DNA from: Hyphomicrobiales bacterium
GTDB taxonomy: Bacteria; Pseudomonadota; Alphaproteobacteria; Rhizobiales; Kaistiaceae
DNA length: 51,582 bases
Reading direction: 5' to 3'
Assembly (NCBI GenBank): GCA_024222895.1
Contig: JAAEOR010000006.1
Coordinates: 1 to 51,582 of the forward strand
Position 1 is the stretch's first letter; each line of letters begins with the position of its first letter. Below are positions 19,525 through 31,227 of this stretch, piece after piece. The notes below the pieces were generated by a model. The model worked only from the letters and a program-made list of their open reading frames with translations, had not been told where the DNA came from and searched no databases. A program made the translations under genes and the position numbers.

Positions 19525-21294
19525 TCATCCCCGGGCGCCGGCCGCCCCGCGTAGCAGTGTCGTCCGGGTTGTGTCGAGACCAAATGTCTCGGTGAGCGCG
19601 ACGCCGTAGATCGACTCGGCGCGTTCGAGGCTGACCCATCCTTCACGGACGTCGCTTGCCACGCGAGCGGGATCCCGCTCGCCGGGCGGCCCGTATCCAC
19701 CGCCGCCACAGCTGATCGATACCATCGCTTCGCCCGGGCCGATGACCACCTCGGCGCAGCCTGGAACCGGCTCCAGCGTGCCGTCGATGTGCTTCTTGAA
19801 CTGGGCGGACGGACCGCCGGGCAAGCCGCCCCGGGTTCCGGCCGCCGGGTTTGCGTTGCCGTCGCTGACATAGGCGACGGTCATGTCGCTATCCAGCGGC
19901 GAGAATTCGGAGTAGGCGCCAAGTGCACCGCGGAAGCGGCCCGCGCCTTCCGTGTCCGGCATCAGGCGCCGCGCATGAACGATGATCGGATGGCGCAGCT
20001 CATCGATCTCCATTGAATCCTGATAGCACATGCCGGCGTTGCCGACGTGGAGGATGGTGAGCCAGCCATCGGTGGTCGGCGTTCCGGCGCCGCCGGTACA
20101 GCCGAGATAGACCTCGTTGACGAATGGCTCGCCCTCGTGGATGCCGGAAATGACGCCGGACGACGGCGGGATCACAGCTCCGGTTTCGGCCATGCCAAGC
20201 CCGTCGGCAAGTTCGGCAATGGCGCATTGCACCGGGTTGGCAACTCTGTCGGCGAGATTGGTGGTTGCGACTGAACAGGATGTCGGATGGACCGGGCGGC
20301 CCACCGTGCAGCCGTCGCGCAAATGGACCTTGATCCGACGGAAACTCCCCTCGTTCTTGGGCACCGTGTGGTCGATCGAGTTGAAGATACCCACCATCGG
20401 CGCCGACAGTGCGCATCCTTCTGAGAGGTTCAGGCCGTTCTCCATACAATCGGGATTGTCTCGCAGGTCGACCTCGATCATCGCGTCGTCCGGCCGGACG
20501 TCGACGGTCACCTTGATCTCGACGCCGTCGTCCGGTGTCGCGGGGAACGGGTCGTGCCTGCTGCTGCGGGTTATCCGGCCTTTTGGCATCGCGGCGACAA
20601 CGTCGATCATCCGCTGTTCGCTATAGTCGAACCAGGCGCGGGCGTAGTCTTCGAGCGCCTCCCAACCGATCTCACGGCCAAGCGCTAGGATTTCACGCTC
20701 GCCGACCCGAGCGGCGCCGAGCGTGGCGAGGTAGTCTCCCCACCATTGGTCCGGCACCCGGATACGCATGCGGCACATGCGGACGATGTCCATGTTGTGC
20801 TCGTAGTCGCTCTGGATCTTGACCGCGGGAAAGATCAGCGCGCCCTCGCCATAGACGTCCCTGGCGGCGCCCATATAGGTGGTTGGCAGCGCATTGCCGC
20901 AATCGGCCTGGTGCCCCTTGGCGAGAAGCGTGAAACGATGAACGCCGTCATCGTCGATCACCGGCACGAGGATCGAATGATCGGCCGGATGGGTGCAGCC
21001 GTGATACGGGGAGTTGTGAAGAAACGCATCGCCGCGCCGCAGCACCGGATGGTTCTCGGTCATTGTCCGGCACATGATCTCCGGGCCGCGCAGCACGTGG
21101 ATCGGCAAGCTGTCGGAAGCGGTGAGCAATTCGTGCCGTGCCGTCAGGATCACACACGAGAAATCGCGGGCGATCGTCAGGATGCCGGACCGTCCGGTTC
21201 GATGCAGCGTGTTGGACATCTTGCGGGCAATGCCATCGAGGCGTGCGGTGAGCACGGCCATCTGCACGCCGCCGACTGTCGAGGTCGGGGTCAT
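19525..21294 (-). CDS. Hydantoinase B/oxoprolinase family protein
   Basis: RDFSCVILTARHELLTASDSLPIHVLRGPEIMCRTM...GDAFLHNSPYHGCTHPADHSILVPV; start abuts the stop of the HyuA-like gene. Confidence 0.94.
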   Translation of the reverse strand: MTPTSTVGGVQMAVLTARLDGIARKMSNTLHRTGRSGILTIARDFSCVILTARHELLTASDSLPIHVLRGPEIMCRTMTENHPVLRRGDAFLHNSPYHGCTHPADHSILVPVIDDDGVHRFTLLAKGHQADCGNALPTTYMGAARDVYGEGALIFPAVKIQSDYEHNMDIVRMCRMRIRVPDQWWGDYLATLGAARVGEREILALGREIGWEALEDYARAWFDYSEQRMIDVVAAMPKGRITRSSRHDPFPATPDDGVEIKVTVDVRPDDAMIEVDLRDNPDCMENGLNLSEGCALSAPMVGIFNSIDHTVPKNEGSFRRIKVHLRDGCTVGRPVHPTSCSVATTNLADRVANPVQCAIAELADGLGMAETGAVIPPSSGVISGIHEGEPFVNEVYLGCTGGAGTPTTDGWLTILHVGNAGMCYQDSMEIDELRHPIIVHARRLMPDTEGAGRFRGALGAYSEFSPLDSDMTVAYVSDGNANPAAGTRGGLPGGPSAQFKKHIDGTLEPVPGCAEVVIGPGEAMVSISCGGGGYGPPGERDPARVASDVREGWVSLERAESIYGVALTETFGLDTTRTTLLRGAAGARG

Positions 21295-23424
21295 CTAGGA
21301 CTCCTGCGAACGAATGTCGATGACAAGCGTACCGCGCTGGTCGCGGCGGGCGGTGACACCGGGGTCGATGACGATTGACGTGAAGTCGGATTCCACGATC
21401 GCCGGGCCGATCACGGTGTCGGCCTCCGTCAGAGCTTCGAAACGATGGATTGCGGCATCGACCCAGCCGAGCCCGGCGAAATAGGCCTGTCGCTGTAACA
21501 TTGCCGACATGTCGACTGGTGTATTCAGGCGTCCCAGATGTGGCGCGCCGATACGGCACCGCACCGTGGCGTTCCAGCCAACCGTCTCGATCGCTGAAGT
21601 AGGATCATTGACGGCAAACACCTCTTGATGCGTGCGGTGGAAGTCGGTGACCAGCGCTTCGACGTCGCCGGGACCGTCGAAGCGGCTTGCCCGCATCGGC
21701 ACCTCGATCTCCCACGCCTGGTCGGGATAGCGGGCCTCCGTGGACCAGTCGATGGTGACTACTGAGGGATCGACGCCGGTGCTTTCGGCAAAAGCATGAC
21801 AGCGCGTCTCGAGCCGGTCGAGGATCGCATTGACACCGTCCATGTCGAACGCCCTGCTGTCGGTATGAAACATCGCCTGATTGTGGGCCATAAGGTCGGA
21901 GACCAGAGCCCCGGCTGCGGCGAGCACGGCCCCGGTTTCGGGGACCAGCACGGTATGGCATCCCAGCCGCCGACCAATCGGCACGCAGTTGAGGCCGGCA
22001 GCCCCGCCCCCGGCGATGAACGCCGCGTCTGCCGGATCGATCCCCTGGTTGACGGTAATCCCCATGATGGCCTGAACCATATTCTCCGTCGCCAGGCCCA
22101 CCACCGCCGCCGCGGCTTCCTCGACCGTCAGGTCGAGCGGGTCGGCCACAGCGCCGTGAATTGCCGACGCGGCCGCTTGTCGATCCAGAGCCATTCGGCC
22201 GCCAAGGAAGAATGAAGCGTCGATGTATCCAAGAACGATCGCAGCATCGGTCACCGTCGGTCGGGTGCCGCCTTGTCCATATGCCACCGGCCCCGGCACC
22301 GCCCCGGCGCTGATTGGCCCGACATGCAAGAGGCCGCCTTTGTCGACCCAGGCAATCGACCCGCCGCCGGCACCAATACTCTTTGTATCGACGGACGGCA
22401 TACCGGTCATGTGGCTGGAAAGGGGGCGCCCGAGCCAGGTCTCGCGGGTCCGCGGGATGCGTCCGGCACGGACCAGCGAAACATCGAATGTCGTACCGCC
22501 GGCGTCTCCGACGATCAGCGTGTCCGATACATCCGCCGGTGCATATGCGCGGGCACCGACCGGCCCCATACTCGGTCCGGAGTTGATCAAATGAACGGGA
22601 GAGCGCGCGACATGGGTCGCATCCATGACGCCGCCCTGCGACGTGACGACCAGCAGGCGACCCTTGAACCCTGCAGCATCGAGGCGGCTTTCGAGGCCGC
22701 TCATATACGCCCCCATGATCGGCTTCAGTGACGCGTCCAGACAGGTCGACATCGCCCGCCGGTATTCGCGGATTGACGGGTTGATCTGATGCGACAACGT
22801 GAAGGGGATGCCGGGCAGGTGTCGCTCGATCAAGCGCCCGATGGCCAGTTCATGAGCTGGATTGACGATCGACCACAACAGACAGACGGCAACTGCCTCG
22901 ACTTCCTTTGGGCGCAAGCTCGCGATCAGGTCGACCACCTCGTCCTCGTCGAGCGGCGTTCTGATCGAGCCGTCGCGGAGGATCCGCTCGCCGACCTCGT
23001 AGGTAAGCGATTTGGGTACGAATGGATCCGGATAGGGAACCGTGAAGTTGAAGGCCTCCTGTCGCCCGCCCTCGCGAAACACAAGCGTATCCGGATGGCC
23101 GCTGGTGGTAACAAAGGCCGTCCGCGCTGTTCGCCCCGTCACGATCGCGTTGATCGCATGGGTGGTGCCATGCACCATGAACTCGGCCCGGCCAAGGTAG
23201 TCGGTCAGGCTTTCATTCGCCTGCTCCGCGGCGATCATGAGCGCATCGAGGACACCGGCGGCGGGATCCGTCGGTGTGGTTGGCGCTTTGTAGATGCGGA
23301 CACTGCCGTCGAGTTCACCGGCAATCAGGTCGGTGAATGTACCGCCGGTATCGACGGCAAACCGCAGGCCGGCTTTTGTGCCAACCGAGTCGGTTTGGCG
23401 CGGCAGATTCGTGGGATTGTTCAT
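21295..23424 (-). CDS. Hydantoinase A/oxoprolinase family protein
   Basis: FAVDTGGTFTDLIAGELDG...LIVGDAGGTTFDVSLVRAG...FIAGGGAAGLNCVPIGRRLG. Confidence 0.94.
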   Translation of the reverse strand: MNNPTNLPRQTDSVGTKAGLRFAVDTGGTFTDLIAGELDGSVRIYKAPTTPTDPAAGVLDALMIAAEQANESLTDYLGRAEFMVHGTTHAINAIVTGRTARTAFVTTSGHPDTLVFREGGRQEAFNFTVPYPDPFVPKSLTYEVGERILRDGSIRTPLDEDEVVDLIASLRPKEVEAVAVCLLWSIVNPAHELAIGRLIERHLPGIPFTLSHQINPSIREYRRAMSTCLDASLKPIMGAYMSGLESRLDAAGFKGRLLVVTSQGGVMDATHVARSPVHLINSGPSMGPVGARAYAPADVSDTLIVGDAGGTTFDVSLVRAGRIPRTRETWLGRPLSSHMTGMPSVDTKSIGAGGGSIAWVDKGGLLHVGPISAGAVPGPVAYGQGGTRPTVTDAAIVLGYIDASFFLGGRMALDRQAAASAIHGAVADPLDLTVEEAAAAVVGLATENMVQAIMGITVNQGIDPADAAFIAGGGAAGLNCVPIGRRLGCHTVLVPETGAVLAAAGALVSDLMAHNQAMFHTDSRAFDMDGVNAILDRLETRCHAFAESTGVDPSVVTIDWSTEARYPDQAWEIEVPMRASRFDGPGDVEALVTDFHRTHQEVFAVNDPTSAIETVGWNATVRCRIGAPHLGRLNTPVDMSAMLQRQAYFAGLGWVDAAIHRFEALTEADTVIGPAIVESDFTSIVIDPGVTARRDQRGTLVIDIRSQES

Positions 23425-23490
23425 GGCGTCGCTCCAGCCGGCGGTATTGGCGGCCGGTACATTATCCCGGTCGTGCTGGAGCGAGGCGCG

Positions 23491-24291
23491 TCAAAGGACG
23501 AGGACATGGCCACCGTCGATGACGAGCGTTGCCCCGGTCATGAAATCGGAGCCGTGTGATGCCAGAAGCAGGATGGCTCCGTCGAAGTCTTCCACCTGGC
23601 CGACGCGTAGGAGCGGGATTTCGTCGACAAGCGGCTGGCTGGCTTCGCTGGCGAAAAAATCGCGATTCATCCCGGTCACGACGTAGCCCGGCGCCAGAGT
23701 ATTGACCCGGATGCCTTTGTCGGCGAGCTCGAGTGCCATGATCCGGGAGAGCTGAGAGACACCGGCCTTTGCAGCCGAATAGGCCGCCATCTCGGCCCTC
23801 GGCCGTAGCGCGAGGATCGACGACACGTTGACGATCCGGCTTCCGGGTTTCATGCGGCGGGCGGCTTCCCGCGCCATCAGGAATAGGGAATCGAGATTGA
23901 CGTCGAGGATTTCGCGCCAGTCATCGAAGCTCAGGGTTGCCACCGCGCCGCTGCTGGAGATTCCGGCGTTGTTGACCAGCAGGTCGATCGGTCCGAATGC
24001 TGTTTCGATCTCGTCGAAGACTTCGGGAATCCGGTCGGGATGCTTCAGGTCGAACGGCGTAACGATCGACACGCCGCCGGCATCGGCGATCGCCGCGGCC
24101 ACCCGGTCAAGTTCTTGGCGCCGCCGGCCGGCGAGGGCGACCCGCGCTCCGTTTGCCGCCAGCACTGTTGCGAAACGGGCGCCGAGCCCGCTCGACGCAC
24201 CCGTCACCAGAGCAACCGTTCCGGACATGTCGAAAATGGCCTCGGCTCTCATGGCCGCCGCGGCGGTGGCGGTCGGTGCGGCGTCAGCCAT
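23491..24291 (-). CDS. SDR-family oxidoreductase
   Basis: GTVALVTGASSGLGARFATVLAANGARVALAGRR...NVSSILALRPRAEMAAYSAAKAGVSQLSR (TGxxxGxG, YxxxK); start at 24291 or 24354. Confidence 0.93.
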   Translation of the reverse strand: MADAAPTATAAAAMRAEAIFDMSGTVALVTGASSGLGARFATVLAANGARVALAGRRRQELDRVAAAIADAGGVSIVTPFDLKHPDRIPEVFDEIETAFGPIDLLVNNAGISSSGAVATLSFDDWREILDVNLDSLFLMAREAARRMKPGSRIVNVSSILALRPRAEMAAYSAAKAGVSQLSRIMALELADKGIRVNTLAPGYVVTGMNRDFFASEASQPLVDEIPLLRVGQVEDFDGAILLLASHGSDFMTGATLVIDGGHVLVL

Positions 24292-24543
24292 GGTCGTGCC
24301 CCGGCGTGAACAGGCCAGGGTGGGACTGGCCTGCAGGATCGCCTGGTTCTGCACTCGGCGGTGCTTTGCCCGTTGCGATGCTACCGACGCCGATTTCCGA
24401 TCGGCCGTCGAACATCCCGGGGCCGAGGCCTGAATGCTGCATCCGGTGCCGATGGACGAGCGGGACCTTGACCCCGCTGCCGACCCCTTTCTTCGACCGA
24501 AGTCCGCTTGCCACGTTTCTCCCCGACCGTATCTCTGATGTTG

Positions 24544-25200
24544 TCAGAGAACTCCGTATTTGGCGTAGACGTCGGCGAGCAGGCTGCCCTCGCGCAATTC
24601 GTCGCGTGTGTGGTTTTCGGCGGTTGCCTTGACGAATGCCAGGCGGAAGGCCTCTTCCGCAACGTCTTGCGGGACAGCGACGACACCGTCCACGTCGCCA
24701 AACAGGATATCTCCACTGCGGACCCGCACCCCGCCGCAATCCACCGGCCGGTCGATTTCGACCATCTTACCCCTCCCACGGCTGTCCAGTGGTCCGATGC
24801 CGCCATGGAACACCGGGAAGCCAAGATCGCGAATCATGCGGACATCACGCACCAGGCCATCGGTGACGCAGCCGACAGCGCCCCGGGCCAAAGCGGCGGT
24901 CGTTAGAAGCTCTCCCCACGGCGCCAGACGGTCGGTCGGGCCGTCACAACCGAGGACCGGCACCTCACCAGGCTTCAGATCGTCGATCAGCTGGATTTCC
25001 AACTCGTAGGGATTCTCGCCGTCGATGACGGAGTAGGTGTTGGTGTAGAGGCCGGTTCGGGCTTTGCCGAGCAGCACCAGCGACTCGTCCAATGGGCGGA
25101 CAAAAGGCCGGAGCGCCCTGTTGGGATGGCCCAACTCGTCGAGCACGTCCGATAGCACGGCCGTGTAGAGTGTTTCCTTGATTTCGGCGGATAGGATCAC
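24544..25200 (-). CDS. RraA-family protein (second copy)
   Basis: LTTAALARGAVGCVTDGLVRDVRMIRDLGFPVFHGGIGPLDSRGRGKMVEIDRPVDCGGVRVRSGDILFGDVDGVVAVPQ. Confidence 0.92.
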   Translation of the reverse strand: MILSAEIKETLYTAVLSDVLDELGHPNRALRPFVRPLDESLVLLGKARTGLYTNTYSVIDGENPYELEIQLIDDLKPGEVPVLGCDGPTDRLAPWGELLTTAALARGAVGCVTDGLVRDVRMIRDLGFPVFHGGIGPLDSRGRGKMVEIDRPVDCGGVRVRSGDILFGDVDGVVAVPQDVAEEAFRLAFVKATAENHTRDELREGSLLADVYAKYGVL

Positions 25201-25227
25201 GCTTTGGGTCTCACCTGTCAGAGTCAG

Positions 25228-25241
25228 ATTTAACGTTAAAT
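25228..25241. promoter_or_regulatory. Putative LacI-family operator
   Basis: Perfect 14-bp palindrome ATTTAACGTTAAAT with central CG, 27 bp upstream of the first gene of the minus-strand operon that ends with a LacI gene. Confidence 0.6.
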
Positions 25242-25579
25242 AATCGCCGTCTGGCCGTCAAGCGGGGACTGGGGGAGCGGCTCACACCGGTGCCCATTCA
25301 TGCCATACGCGAAAGTAGCTGTTTGCGCTCCCACGATTGTTCATAAGGTGCTTGTTGCCGGTGTGACAACCGGCATTGTCCTTTGTTCGGTCTCCACGGC
25401 AACGCAAACGTCCTCGTCGGCCCCAGCCGCATTTACGAATAGATGATGTATGCGTAACGCGCCTGTTCTATTGATAGCCGGACGCCCGTCCAGCCAGGGT
25501 TCATCACCGTTGTCTGCGGCGTTCGGAAGACCCGCGGCCAGTACGAAAACAGGGAGAATCTTGTGAAGGTGTTGAGACG

Positions 25580-26712
<1,133 letters not shown>

Positions 26713-26713
<1 letters not shown>

Positions 26714-27780
26714 TGCCGGTCGAGCGGCCGCTCCGGGTTGCAGTTGTCGGTGCAGGTTATTTCAGCCAGTTCCACCTGAGCGCCTGGGAAGAAATGCCGG
26801 AGGTTTCGCTGGTGGCCGTTTGCGACCTCGATCCGGTGCGTCTGGCAGCGGCCACAGATGGACGCAGCGCCCGCGGCTATGACGACCTCGCGATTCTGCT
26901 CGCGAACGAATCGCCGGACATTGTCGACATTGTCGCTCCCCCCGTCGCCCATGCCGGCCTCATCCGGGCCTCGCTGCATCCCGGTCGCACGATCATCTGC
27001 CAGAAGCCGTTCTGTCTCTCCCTGGACGAAGCGGCTGCCGTCAGCGAAGAGGCCGCCGGCGCCGACACCCGCGTGGTCATCCATGAGAACTTTCGTTTCC
27101 AGCCATGGTACCGCGCCCTCAAGACCATGCTCGACGACGGGGCCTTGGGGTCGATCTACCAGGCGCGCTTCGTCTTGCGCCCCGGTGATGGCCGCGGGGC
27201 GGAGGCTTATCTTCACCGGCAGCCGGCGTTTCAGAAAATGCCACGCTTCCTCATCCATGAAACCGGTGTGCATTTCATTGACCTGTTCCGATGGATGTTC
27301 GGGGCAATCGATGCGGTTTACGCTGATGTGCGCCGGCTGAACCCGGCGATCAGCGGCGAGGACGCCGGCGTCCTGATCTTCGATCACCAGGACGGAACCC
27401 AGTCCATTTTCGATGGCAACCGGCATAGCGATCACGCCGCCGACAATCGGCGCAAGACGATGGGCGAGATGACAGTGGAGGGCGAGGGCGGAACGGTGCG
27501 AGTTGACGGATACGGGCGGATGTGGCTCCGCCGTTTTGACGAAAACCGGGAACAGCCGATCCACCTGGATCTGCCGGTCGACGACGATGCGTTCGGCGGC
27601 GGCTGCGTCGCAAATCTCATCCGGCATGTGGTTGACGGCCTGGTCCGCGGGGCTGCGATCGAGAATCAGGCCGGCGATTACTTGGCAGTCATGGCCATCG
27701 ACGACGCGGCCTACACATCCGCTGGATCGGGCAAGAAGATCAGGCTCGGTGGCTCGCCCATCACAACCCTGGAGCCATAG
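26713..27780 (+). CDS. Gfo/Idh/MocA family oxidoreductase
   Basis: LRVAVVGAGYFSQFHLSAWEEMPEVSLVAVCDLD...IICQKPFCLSLDEA; start overlaps the upstream stop (ATGTGATG). Confidence 0.93.
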
Positions 27781-27949
27781 GTCGCGGAGATCCGCGAGCG
27801 GTTTCCGATCAACACGTGAGCCGTGTCCACCAGGGAGCGCGCGTTTATATCTTGCGGCCACTATCGGTGGTATCATCGGTGGACTCACCAGCGGGTGACC
27901 GACATCGCCTAGGCCACCGGCATTTCGTTCTCAAGGCCGGAATCTTCTA

Positions 27950-29026
27950 TTGTCATCCAGTCGTCTGCCAGTGGTCAAAGTCCATGGCTCGCCTTACCAG
28001 CGCGGACTGCAGCACGGACGAGCGTGCGGTGATCTCATCGCCCGCTATCCTGACGTGCTGCTTGAGGTCCTCAGTTTCGAAGCGCGGTTGCGGGCTATCG
28101 AAGTCACCAGCCTGCCGACCCGTGATGAGTTGCTCGGTAGAGCAATGCGGTTTTTGCCCGCGCTCGAGGCCTTCGCTTCGCATTTGGTTGAGGAAGTTCG
28201 AGGAATTGCCGAAGGCGCGAAGCTCCCATTTGCGGAAGTTCTCCTGGTCAACGTCCGCGCCGAAGTCATGGGAACGGTACCAGTCGAAAACCTGTGCACC
28301 GCCTTCGCCGTCGGACCAAGTGCTACGGCGGACGGGAGCGTTCTATCCGGTCAGAATCTGGACCAGCACCCGCTGAATCGAAATCTAATGATTGTGCTCC
28401 ATGTCGAACCGGACGATGGGCCGGCGATCCTGATGGGCACGTTTGCCGGCTTGGTCGGCTACCCCGGAATCAACGCCGACGGACTCAGTCTGTTCCAGAA
28501 CGCCCTGTCGACGACGGTTTGGCGGACGGGCGCCATGCCGCACTACTTCCTCAAGCGCGTGTTTCTTGAGCAATCCAACCTGCGCCAATGTCTGGCGGTT
28601 GCGCGGAAGGCAGACGTCTGCTCTTCGTCGAATTACATCGTCACGGACCGTGAAGGCACTCTTCGCGATCTGGAGATGACGCCGGACACGATGGCTGTGC
28701 TGGAACCCGACGATGATTTCCTGGTCCATGCGAATCACTTCCGCAGCCGGAATCTGATTCCGGAAGAAGCGCTCCTTTCAGCTCTTCCCGATTCAGCCGG
28801 AAGAGTCCTCAGACTCGAAGAGCTCCTTGCAAGCCGATCAGGGCGCATCACGATCGACGACCTCAAGACGTTCTTGGCAGATCACGAGGGTTCACCCACC
28901 GGCATCTGCCGTCACGAAGCCCATGCCCAGACCATCTCTTCCATGATCGCCGAGCCGGAACATGGCCGCCTCCATATCGCGAACGGGCACGCGTGCACTT
29001 CCGATTTCGTGACCTACAGTCTTTGA
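27950..29026 (+). CDS. C45-type peptidase / acyl-CoA:6-aminopenicillanic acid acyltransferase-like
   Basis: HGSPYQRGLQHGRACGDLI...EVLLVNVRAEV...VENLCTAFAVGPSATADGSVLSGQNLD (N-terminal-nucleophile Cys candidate); TTG start. Confidence 0.85.
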   Translation: MSSSRLPVVKVHGSPYQRGLQHGRACGDLIARYPDVLLEVLSFEARLRAIEVTSLPTRDELLGRAMRFLPALEAFASHLVEEVRGIAEGAKLPFAEVLLVNVRAEVMGTVPVENLCTAFAVGPSATADGSVLSGQNLDQHPLNRNLMIVLHVEPDDGPAILMGTFAGLVGYPGINADGLSLFQNALSTTVWRTGAMPHYFLKRVFLEQSNLRQCLAVARKADVCSSSNYIVTDREGTLRDLEMTPDTMAVLEPDDDFLVHANHFRSRNLIPEEALLSALPDSAGRVLRLEELLASRSGRITIDDLKTFLADHEGSPTGICRHEAHAQTISSMIAEPEHGRLHIANGHACTSDFVTYSL

Positions 29027-29060
29027 CCTGCATGCTTCCATTTTCGGTACGCGGAATTCG

Positions 29061-30125
29061 CTACGCCCGAGAGTTCGGTTTGGCGATCGATTTGCGGGAC
29101 ACCACATGCGGGGGAAATGTCAGGTGCTGCGGCGGACCGTCGAATCCGTACCTAATTCGATTGTCCAGCAGTTCGAACGCCTTCGATCCGAGCAATTCGA
29201 ATGGCTGGTAGACGGTTGTCAACGGAGGATCCACAAACTTGGAGATCTGGACGTCGTCGATGCCCACGACCGAAACATCTTCCGGCACTCTGAGCCCGAC
29301 TTCGTTTAGAGCGGCGCATGCTCCAATGGCGTGCATGTCATTTATCGCCACTATTCCGGTCAGTTTCGGGACAGCGGCGAGAAGCTCGCGGGCGGCCGCC
29401 TCGCCGTGCTCGACCGCATTGGTATCATCGAAGCCGAACGCGGCGACCGGTGCAGACACCGGGGACGGATGCGGGTGCAGATTCGCTTCGAGGAGAGCGT
29501 CCTTGTAACCTTGAAATCGTTCTTGGCGAGAAACGGTCGGCGTGGTGGCCGACACGTACCCGATCTTCGTGTGCCCGTTCTCAATCAGAGTGCGCGTGGC
29601 TAGATACCCAGCCTTCCGATTATCAAAACTGACGCTGTCGATCGGCAGATCGATCCCGTTCACGGTCGCTCCGAGATCGATCGCGACGATCACCAGACCG
29701 TCGGCGATGAGCTGCGTGAAATGGTCGAGGGTGAACGGGGACGAGCTGATGATGATCCCGCGAATGCCAAGATCCAGAAACTGGGATGCGTATCGTTTCT
29801 CGCGGACGGGGTCGCGCTGGGTGTTGCCGAGGACAACCTGCAAGCCCTGAGCCTCCGCAGCCACTTCGACCGCACGTGCCATTGCTCCATGTGATGGGTT
29901 GGCGACGGACGGGACGAGCAGGCCAAGCATGGGTACGAAGCCGGTTTTGAGATGGCGCGCCGGCCCGCTACGCCGATAGCCGAGTTGACTGATCGCCGCT
30001 TCGATCCGCTGCATTGTTTCCGGCCGCATGCGCTCCGGCCGATCATTCAAAAAGTTGGATACCGTGCTCACCGAGGTCTCCGCCAGAGCAGCGACATCCC
30101 GTATGCGAGGGCGGTCAGCGGTCAT
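29061..30125 (-). CDS. LacI-family transcriptional regulator (second)
   Basis: RIRDVAALAETSVSTVSNFLNDRPERMRPETMQRIEAAISQLGYRRS HTH. Confidence 0.95.
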   Translation of the reverse strand: MTADRPRIRDVAALAETSVSTVSNFLNDRPERMRPETMQRIEAAISQLGYRRSGPARHLKTGFVPMLGLLVPSVANPSHGAMARAVEVAAEAQGLQVVLGNTQRDPVREKRYASQFLDLGIRGIIISSSPFTLDHFTQLIADGLVIVAIDLGATVNGIDLPIDSVSFDNRKAGYLATRTLIENGHTKIGYVSATTPTVSRQERFQGYKDALLEANLHPHPSPVSAPVAAFGFDDTNAVEHGEAAARELLAAVPKLTGIVAINDMHAIGACAALNEVGLRVPEDVSVVGIDDVQISKFVDPPLTTVYQPFELLGSKAFELLDNRIRYGFDGPPQHLTFPPHVVSRKSIAKPNSRA

Positions 30126-30161
30126 ACCTGGATTGCCTCCCTGAAGAGGATCTGAGTCTGC

Positions 30162-30186
30162 TGGATCGATTTACTATATCGATTTA
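30162..30186. promoter_or_regulatory. Putative tandem LacI-family operators
   Basis: TGGATCGATTTA and TATATCGATTTA 13 bp apart, both near-palindromic around a central CG, between a divergent LacI gene and a sugar ABC operon. Confidence 0.5.
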
Positions 30187-30242
30187 CCTACTTTTATGCT
30201 ATGGATAACCGTTTCTGCATGAACAGTAACAGGGAGGGAGTT

Positions 30243-31223
30243 ATGAGATTCAAAAGCTTGTTTGGCGCTTGCGTAATTCTACTTGCCGGAGGACCCATGT
30301 TCGGCGGAGGTGCCGCGAACGCACAGAACGAGGATCTGAAATTCTTCGTCAATTTCATCGGCGGCCCTGAGATTCAGTTCTTCGCCGTTGTCAAAAGAGG
30401 TGTCGAGGAAGCAGGCCGGGATCTCGGAGTGGAGGCCATTTACAGCGCGCCTAAATGCTGCGACATCAACTTGCAGGCTCAGATTCTCAAGTCGAACGTC
30501 GCCGCGCAGCCCGACGGCATCGCGGTCGAGTTTAACGATCCGAAGGCTTTGAGCCGGCCGATCCTTGATGCGCTCGACGATGGGATCGACGTAATCCTCG
30601 TCAACGTACAGAATTTCGCCGAGGAGACTGATCCGCGCATCAAGGCTCTCGCCTACGTCGGACAGGATGAATTCACATCGGGCGCCAAGGTGGGCGCAGG
30701 TCTTCTGCCAAACGTCGAACAGGGCGCTCGAGTCGTTTGCCAAAACCCTGGTCCCGCGCAGATCGTGCAGACCGTTCGCTGCGACGGCCTGAAGGGTTTC
30801 CTGGAGGCGGAAATAGGCGCAACGGTTGACACCCTGGTCAACAGGGCCACGACGCCCGCCGAAGGCATGGCCGTTCTGGACAGCTACATGAGAGCGAATC
30901 CCGACACGGCCGCGATCGTCAGTCTGAATCCCGAGACCGGCACGATCGCCTGCCGTTGGGCCGAAGACAACGACAAGGTCGGCGAGGTTGCTATTGGCGG
31001 ATATGATGCTTCGCCTGCGGTCCTGGACTGCATCAAACGGGGCATCACGTCGTTTACGCTTGTGCAGCAAGCTTATGCCCAAGGTTATCTCGCAGTGGTC
31101 AACCTCTACATGAGGGCCAAATACGGGATGACACCGTCCGACATGAACACCGGGACACTGCTGGTCACTCAGGATAACGCGGCTGAGTTTGAACCGATAG
31201 TCGAATCGGGGCGTGGCGGTTGA
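30243..31223 (+). CDS. Ribose-type ABC transporter periplasmic substrate-binding protein
   Basis: Signal peptide MRFKSLFGACVILLAGGPMFGGGAANAQ; periplasmic-binding-protein fold VEEAGRDLGVEAIYSAPKCCDINLQAQILKSNVAAQPDGIAVEF. Confidence 0.9.
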   Translation: MRFKSLFGACVILLAGGPMFGGGAANAQNEDLKFFVNFIGGPEIQFFAVVKRGVEEAGRDLGVEAIYSAPKCCDINLQAQILKSNVAAQPDGIAVEFNDPKALSRPILDALDDGIDVILVNVQNFAEETDPRIKALAYVGQDEFTSGAKVGAGLLPNVEQGARVVCQNPGPAQIVQTVRCDGLKGFLEAEIGATVDTLVNRATTPAEGMAVLDSYMRANPDTAAIVSLNPETGTIACRWAEDNDKVGEVAIGGYDASPAVLDCIKRGITSFTLVQQAYAQGYLAVVNLYMRAKYGMTPSDMNTGTLLVTQDNAAEFEPIVESGRGG

Positions 31224-31227
31224 CTCT

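Noticed and set aside
24360-24543. Possible extra gene remnant between the SDR and RraA-like genes
   Set aside because: Minus-strand reading GLGPGMFDGRSEIGVGSIATGK is suggestive but too short to assign.
27781-27949. Possible gene remnant downstream of Gfo/Idh/MocA (reading YLAATIGGIIGGLTSG)
   Set aside because: Too short and without a diagnostic motif.
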